Assembly (NCBI GenBank): GCA_002316595.1
Contig: DCDV01000001.1
Coordinates: forward strand, 1 to 17,434
Source: Mageeibacillus sp. UBA1046
GTDB taxonomy: Bacteria > Bacillota > Clostridia > Saccharofermentanales > DTU023
DNA length: 17,434 nucleotides
Direction of reading: 5' to 3'
The notes under the pieces were generated by a model. The model worked only from the letters and a program-made list of their open reading frames with translations. It was not told the DNA's origin and ran no database searches. Position numbers and translations under genes: made by a program. Positions 14,879 through 17,434 of the stretch are shown here, in pieces (the first letter of the stretch is position 1; every line of letters starts with the position of its first letter).

Positions 14879-14905
14879 ACCTTTTGAAATTTCGCTGTTC
14901 CCGGG

Positions 14906-15095
14906 TACCCCCTGATGCTACTTCAAGATTTAAATACCCCCTGATGTTTTCAGTATCCCTGTCAGTGGGTGTCACGCCTCGACTCTGATGCTTACGCAAT
15001 ATTCATGTACACCCTGATTCTACTGCGGGATTCATGTACCCTCCTGAAGTTAATGCGAGATTCATGTACCTCCTGATACTGCTGCTGGATTAAAT
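14906..15095. repeat. Degenerate ~29-bp tandem array
   Basis: Units in register begin at 14906, 14935, 14979, 15008, 15037 and 15067; spacings are 29, 44 (29 plus a 15-bp interruption), 29, 29 and 30 bp. Most units start TACCCYCCTGAT or a variant and several end ATTCATG. It fills most of the gap between the metallopeptidase and azoR genes. Read on the minus strand, one unit contains AGTAGAATCAGGGTGTA, resembling the yicC array core AGTAGAATACAGTAGGGTA. Confidence 0.75.
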
Positions 15096-15136
15096 TCGTA
15101 TTTGCTTGTATTAAAGGGATACGGCTATCTATTATC

Positions 15137-15170
15137 TTGACAGGGTATACGGAAAAATCTTTGTTATACA
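15137..15170 (+). promoter_or_regulatory. Candidate azoR promoter elements
   Basis: A perfect TTGACA at 15137-15142 is followed by an extended -10, TGT TATACA (15162-15170), but the gap of 22 bp is too long for both to work together. The extended -10 alone would place the start near 15177. An alternative pair is TTGTAT (15106) with TATTAT (15130) at 18 bp. Which is used cannot be decided. Confidence 0.35.
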
Positions 15171-15241
15171 CCAATACCGTTCCTGACAGACAATAAGTTC
15201 ATATCTCACTATATTTATTAGAAACCATAAGGAGGAACAAA

Positions 15242-15847
15242 ATGAGTAAAGTGCTATATATTAAGGCAAATGCAAAACCGGAAGGTGCATCCAGAACTTT
15301 TCAAATTTCTGACAGTTTTATCGAGAGCTACAAAGAACTTCATCCTGATGATGAAATTATCACTTTGGATTTATATAAAGAGGGTATCCGTCTATTATCC
15401 GAAGAGGACATTAATGTTGTTTTCGGACCTAAGACCGAGGAAAGCAAAAACCATCCTATCTTGAAATATTCATATCAATTTTTTGATGCTGACAAATACG
15501 TAATTGCCGAGCCCTTGTGGAATCTTGGTATCCCGGCAATTTTGAAGGCATATATAGACTATATTTCTATTACAGGAATCACCTTCAGATACACGGAACA
15601 AGGCCCAGTGGGCATGTGTACTAATAAGAAGGCAGTCAATATCACTTCAAGAGGCGGCGACTATTCACATGGTCCGGCAGCAACTTTTGAAATGGGTGAC
15701 AGATATCTGAGAACAATATTTGGCTTCCTGGGAATTACAAATTTCACTACTATCGCTGCAGACTCTCTGGATGTTATCGGAAATGATGTTGACGCTATCG
15801 TAGGGAAGGCAATCACAGAAGCCCGCGAATTAGCAAAGCGCTTTTAA
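15242..15847 (+). CDS. azoR: FMN-dependent NADH-azoreductase
   Basis: 201-residue flavodoxin-fold enzyme of the AzoR/NQO type that reduces azo dyes and quinones with NAD(P)H. The N-terminal strand and phosphate loop is MSKVLYIKANAKPEGASRTF; the FMN-side motif PLWNLGIPAILKAYID follows the second half of the sheet, and NITSRGGDYS is the second flavin-contact loop. Length is normal (about 200). A strong AAGGAGG lies 6-7 nt before the ATG. Base composition and codon choice are more AT-rich than in neighbouring genes (many AAA, GAA, ATT, TAT codons), which may indicate acquisition. It is monocistronic, with its own leader. It could equally be called a quinone reductase; the physiological substrate is not fixed. 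Confidence 0.92.
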   Translation: MSKVLYIKANAKPEGASRTFQISDSFIESYKELHPDDEIITLDLYKEGIRLLSEEDINVVFGPKTEESKNHPILKYSYQFFDADKYVIAEPLWNLGIPAILKAYIDYISITGITFRYTEQGPVGMCTNKKAVNITSRGGDYSHGPAATFEMGDRYLRTIFGFLGITNFTTIAADSLDVIGNDVDAIVGKAITEARELAKRF

Positions 15848-16128
15848 GGATTAGCTAAATGCAGAGAACGACAATAATCATTCTCAGAATCATGATTATT
15901 TGATTTATAGGCACTCTAATTACCAAATAGGAAGTCCGGTCCAAGCTCTCAGAGAGATAACTTTGAAGCAAATAATGAGCTAGAAGCTGATGGCAATGCC
16001 AAGCGCCGCAAAGACTATAACAGTTGCTGCAGCACAGGTAATGCGCATCAGCTTCTTGTTTTTATACAATTGACTCAGGATAGCAAATCAATCAGAAGTT
16101 AAAAACTTAACTCACTTTACTCTCCAAA
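15848..16128. other. Intergenic region azoR-buk with inverted repeats and a tiny minus-strand frame
   Basis: About 280 bp between convergent genes. AATAATCAT (15873-15881) pairs with ATGATTATT (15892-15900), a weak AT-rich hairpin after azoR. AGAAGCTGATG (15982-15992) and CATCAGCTTCT (16046-16056) are a perfect 11-bp inverted repeat with a 53-nt gap, followed on the plus strand by TGTTTTTA. The gap contains the palindrome TGCTGCAGCA. A short AT-rich hairpin at 16097-16112 (AGTTAA/TTAACT) might end buk. On the minus strand a 29-codon frame (TTG 16069 to TAG 15980) encodes a membrane helix, RITCAAATVIVFAALGIAIS, without a ribosome site. Confidence 0.45.
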
Positions 16129-17205
16129 CTACTTCAATTCATCTTCGCTCAGGATATAGGCTTCTTCTTCGCCCCTGAGAACGCGCAAAATTCCTCCCGC
16201 TAAAGCATTCAGCTCATCTTCTCCCTCGTAGATTACTACGGGCGCCAGGAAGGATACGTGATCTCTGATTAAAGAAGTCAGATATTTTGAATAAGCAATT
16301 CCGCCGGTCAAGATTATCGCGTCTACTTCACCTTTGACGTCCACAGCCAATACTCCGATCCAGCGCGCGACTGCCAGAGCCATTGCTTCATAGACCAGTT
16401 TAGCTTTCTCGTCGCCCGCCTCAATCCGTTTCTCTACTTCGCGGGCATCCTTGGTGCCTAGATGAGACTTAAGACCTCCGCCCGTCTTTAGTATCTTATG
16501 CAATTCCGTGTGCGTATGTTTTCCGGATAAGGCGAAATCGATCAACATACCTGCGGGCAGTCCGCCTGTACGCTCCGGTGAGAAAGGACCTTCCTCGTCG
16601 TTGATCATGTCAATCATTCGTCCCTTATCATGCAAGGTCAGAGTGATCCCGGCTCCCAGGTGAGCAACTATCAGAGTCAGGTCGGAATATGACATCTGCT
16701 GTTCTCTGGCGTAGCGATAGGCCATGGCTCTCATATTGAGATTATGTCCCAGTGCTCGGCGTTCAAACTCGGCCAGGCCGGTTATCTTATACACCGGCAG
16801 CATCTCGTCAACCGTGACCGGATCATAGACATAGCAGGGAATATTATAGGGAGCGCCAAGTCTGTATGCTATTTCCGCTCCCAGATTTGAGGCATGAATT
16901 AATTGCGGACGATTTCTAAGATAATCCATCATCACCGGCGTCACCAGGTATGCTCCCGCTTTTACAGGAGGCAGCAAACCGCCGCGGGCAGCGATAGCAG
17001 TAACTGTCTCCGGAGTTATTCCGGTCTTCTCAAGGACCTTTTTCACAACAGCGCAGCGAAAGTCCATCTGGTCGAAAAGCTCAGGAAATTGAGATATTTC
17101 TCCTTCACTGTGAGTGACAGTGCGCTGGAATACCAATAATTCTTCCTCGTAAATGCCTACTTTTGTAGATGTTGAACCTGGGTTTATTGCCAGTATTCTG
17201 TTCAT
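16129..17205 (-). CDS. buk: Butyrate kinase
   Basis: Acetokinase-superfamily enzyme that makes butyrate and ATP from butyryl-phosphate; branched-chain acyl phosphates are possible substrates too. 358 residues, the usual length. It starts MNRILAINPGSTSTKVGIY (ATP-binding phosphate-1 motif); further motifs are GHNLNMRAMA, VAHLGAGITLTLH, GPFSPERTGGLP and ILTGGIAYS, then GEDELNALAGG near the end. I chose ATG 17205, the conserved family start, with GGAAAGG upstream; an in-frame ATG at 17271 would only add residues encoded by a 28-bp tandem repeat. The usual partner, phosphate butyryltransferase (ptb), is normally upstream; the 229 bp visible upstream holds no ptb and has its own promoter, so buk appears to be transcribed separately here. 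Confidence 0.95.
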   Translation of the reverse strand: MNRILAINPGSTSTKVGIYEEELLVFQRTVTHSEGEISQFPELFDQMDFRCAVVKKVLEKTGITPETVTAIAARGGLLPPVKAGAYLVTPVMMDYLRNRPQLIHASNLGAEIAYRLGAPYNIPCYVYDPVTVDEMLPVYKITGLAEFERRALGHNLNMRAMAYRYAREQQMSYSDLTLIVAHLGAGITLTLHDKGRMIDMINDEEGPFSPERTGGLPAGMLIDFALSGKHTHTELHKILKTGGGLKSHLGTKDAREVEKRIEAGDEKAKLVYEAMALAVARWIGVLAVDVKGEVDAIILTGGIAYSKYLTSLIRDHVSFLAPVVIYEGEDELNALAGGILRVLRGEEEAYILSEDELK

Positions 17206-17221
17206 ATGCAAAACCTTTCCG

Positions 17222-17331
17222 CTGTCGGTTTCCTTAAGCTCAAGCTGCACTGCCGGTTTCCTTAAGCTCAAGCTGCCCTGTCGGTTTCCTGAAGTTCAAG
17301 CTGGGCTGCCGGTTTTCTAAAGCACGAACTG
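17222..17331 (-). repeat. Four-unit 28-bp tandem array in the buk leader
   Basis: CGGTTT recurs at 17226, 17254, 17282 and 17310, an exact 28-bp period. On the plus strand the units start CTGTCGGTTTCCTTAAG or CTGCCGGTTTCCTTAAG; the first two are nearly identical and the fourth is most diverged (CTGCCGGTTTTCTAAAG). Because 28 is not a multiple of three the array is not a coding repeat. It lies between the buk promoter and the buk ribosome site, so it would be transcribed. Confidence 0.85.
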
Positions 17332-17385
17332 CTGAAAATTCCTGAGCATACTGTGGTCATTTCTATATTCTCTGGAATATCTCAC

Positions 17386-17413
17386 ATTTTAACAGAGATT
17401 TGACCGGAGGCAA
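17386..17413 (-). promoter_or_regulatory. Promoter of buk
   Basis: On the minus strand TTGCCT (17413-17408) is followed after 16 bp by TAAAAT (17391-17386) with a TGT extension in front. A TTGACT lies 5 bp further upstream but at too long a distance. Predicted start is near 17379, giving a leader of about 175 nt that contains all four 28-bp repeats. Confidence 0.5.
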
Positions 17414-17434
17414 GTCAAGTCCTAAATGTTGGTG

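Noticed and set aside
15873..15900. Fur-like operator after azoR
   Set aside because: The inverted repeat does not match the Fur box register and lies downstream of azoR, not in a promoter.
17206..17271. Upstream ATG 17271 for buk
   Set aside because: The added 22 residues come from the 28-bp repeat; the conserved N-terminus starts at 17205.
8016..17331. CRISPR array
   Set aside because: The repeats are contiguous with no unique spacers between units, and no cas gene is present.

Overview
The window reads as a piece of chromosome from an anaerobic, Clostridia-like member of the Bacillota. The clues are the order yicC - remA - gmk - rpoZ, which is the usual Firmicutes order, a RemA (DUF370) homologue, a butyrate kinase, a pyruvate,phosphate dikinase and strong GGAGG-type ribosome binding sites. 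I cannot name a genus from the sequence alone. Coding density is typical. Several intergenic regions are unusual because they are filled with short tandem repeats.

Layout. 1-1194 (minus) is the 5' two-thirds of an IS21-family istA, cut by the window edge, preceded by a 23-bp-period repeat block (1284-1398). 1463-1716 holds a frameshifted remnant of an unrecognised gene. 1855-4077 (minus) is an operon of two half-size DUF318/ArsP-like permeases and a PTS EIIC_2-type membrane protein. The second permease half is split by an in-frame amber codon. Divergent from it, 4152-6943 carries uvrC and a metallophosphoesterase in a 4-bp overlap. 7134-9906 carries yicC, remA, gmk and rpoZ, where omega has a long acidic tail. 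9952-11352 is a class II glycyl-tRNA synthetase and 11508-14198 is ppdK, followed by a diverged partial copy of its own 3' end and a strong terminator. 14486-14878 is a small HExxH metallopeptidase that looks leaderless. 15242-15847 is an FMN-dependent azoreductase with a more AT-rich look. 16129-17205 (minus) is butyrate kinase with a long repeat-bearing leader.

How the genes fit together. uvrC is DNA repair; yicC/remA/gmk/rpoZ/glyQS are housekeeping (RNA turnover, regulation, nucleotide supply, transcription, translation). ppdK interconverts pyruvate and PEP, and buk makes ATP from butyryl-phosphate; both suit a fermentative energy metabolism. The three-gene membrane operon is the main part without an assigned substrate.

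The most interesting observations are: (1) at least five different intergenic tandem-repeat arrays with 23-29 bp units, several beginning at or next to a stop codon and one lying in the buk leader; (2) the in-frame TAG that splits a permease subunit, directly followed by ATG; (3) the near-synonymous diverged copy of the ppdK 3' end; (4) two genes whose -10 box sits exactly 7 nt before the ATG with no Shine-Dalgarno, suggesting leaderless mRNAs. No CRISPR array, tRNA, rRNA or T-box was seen.
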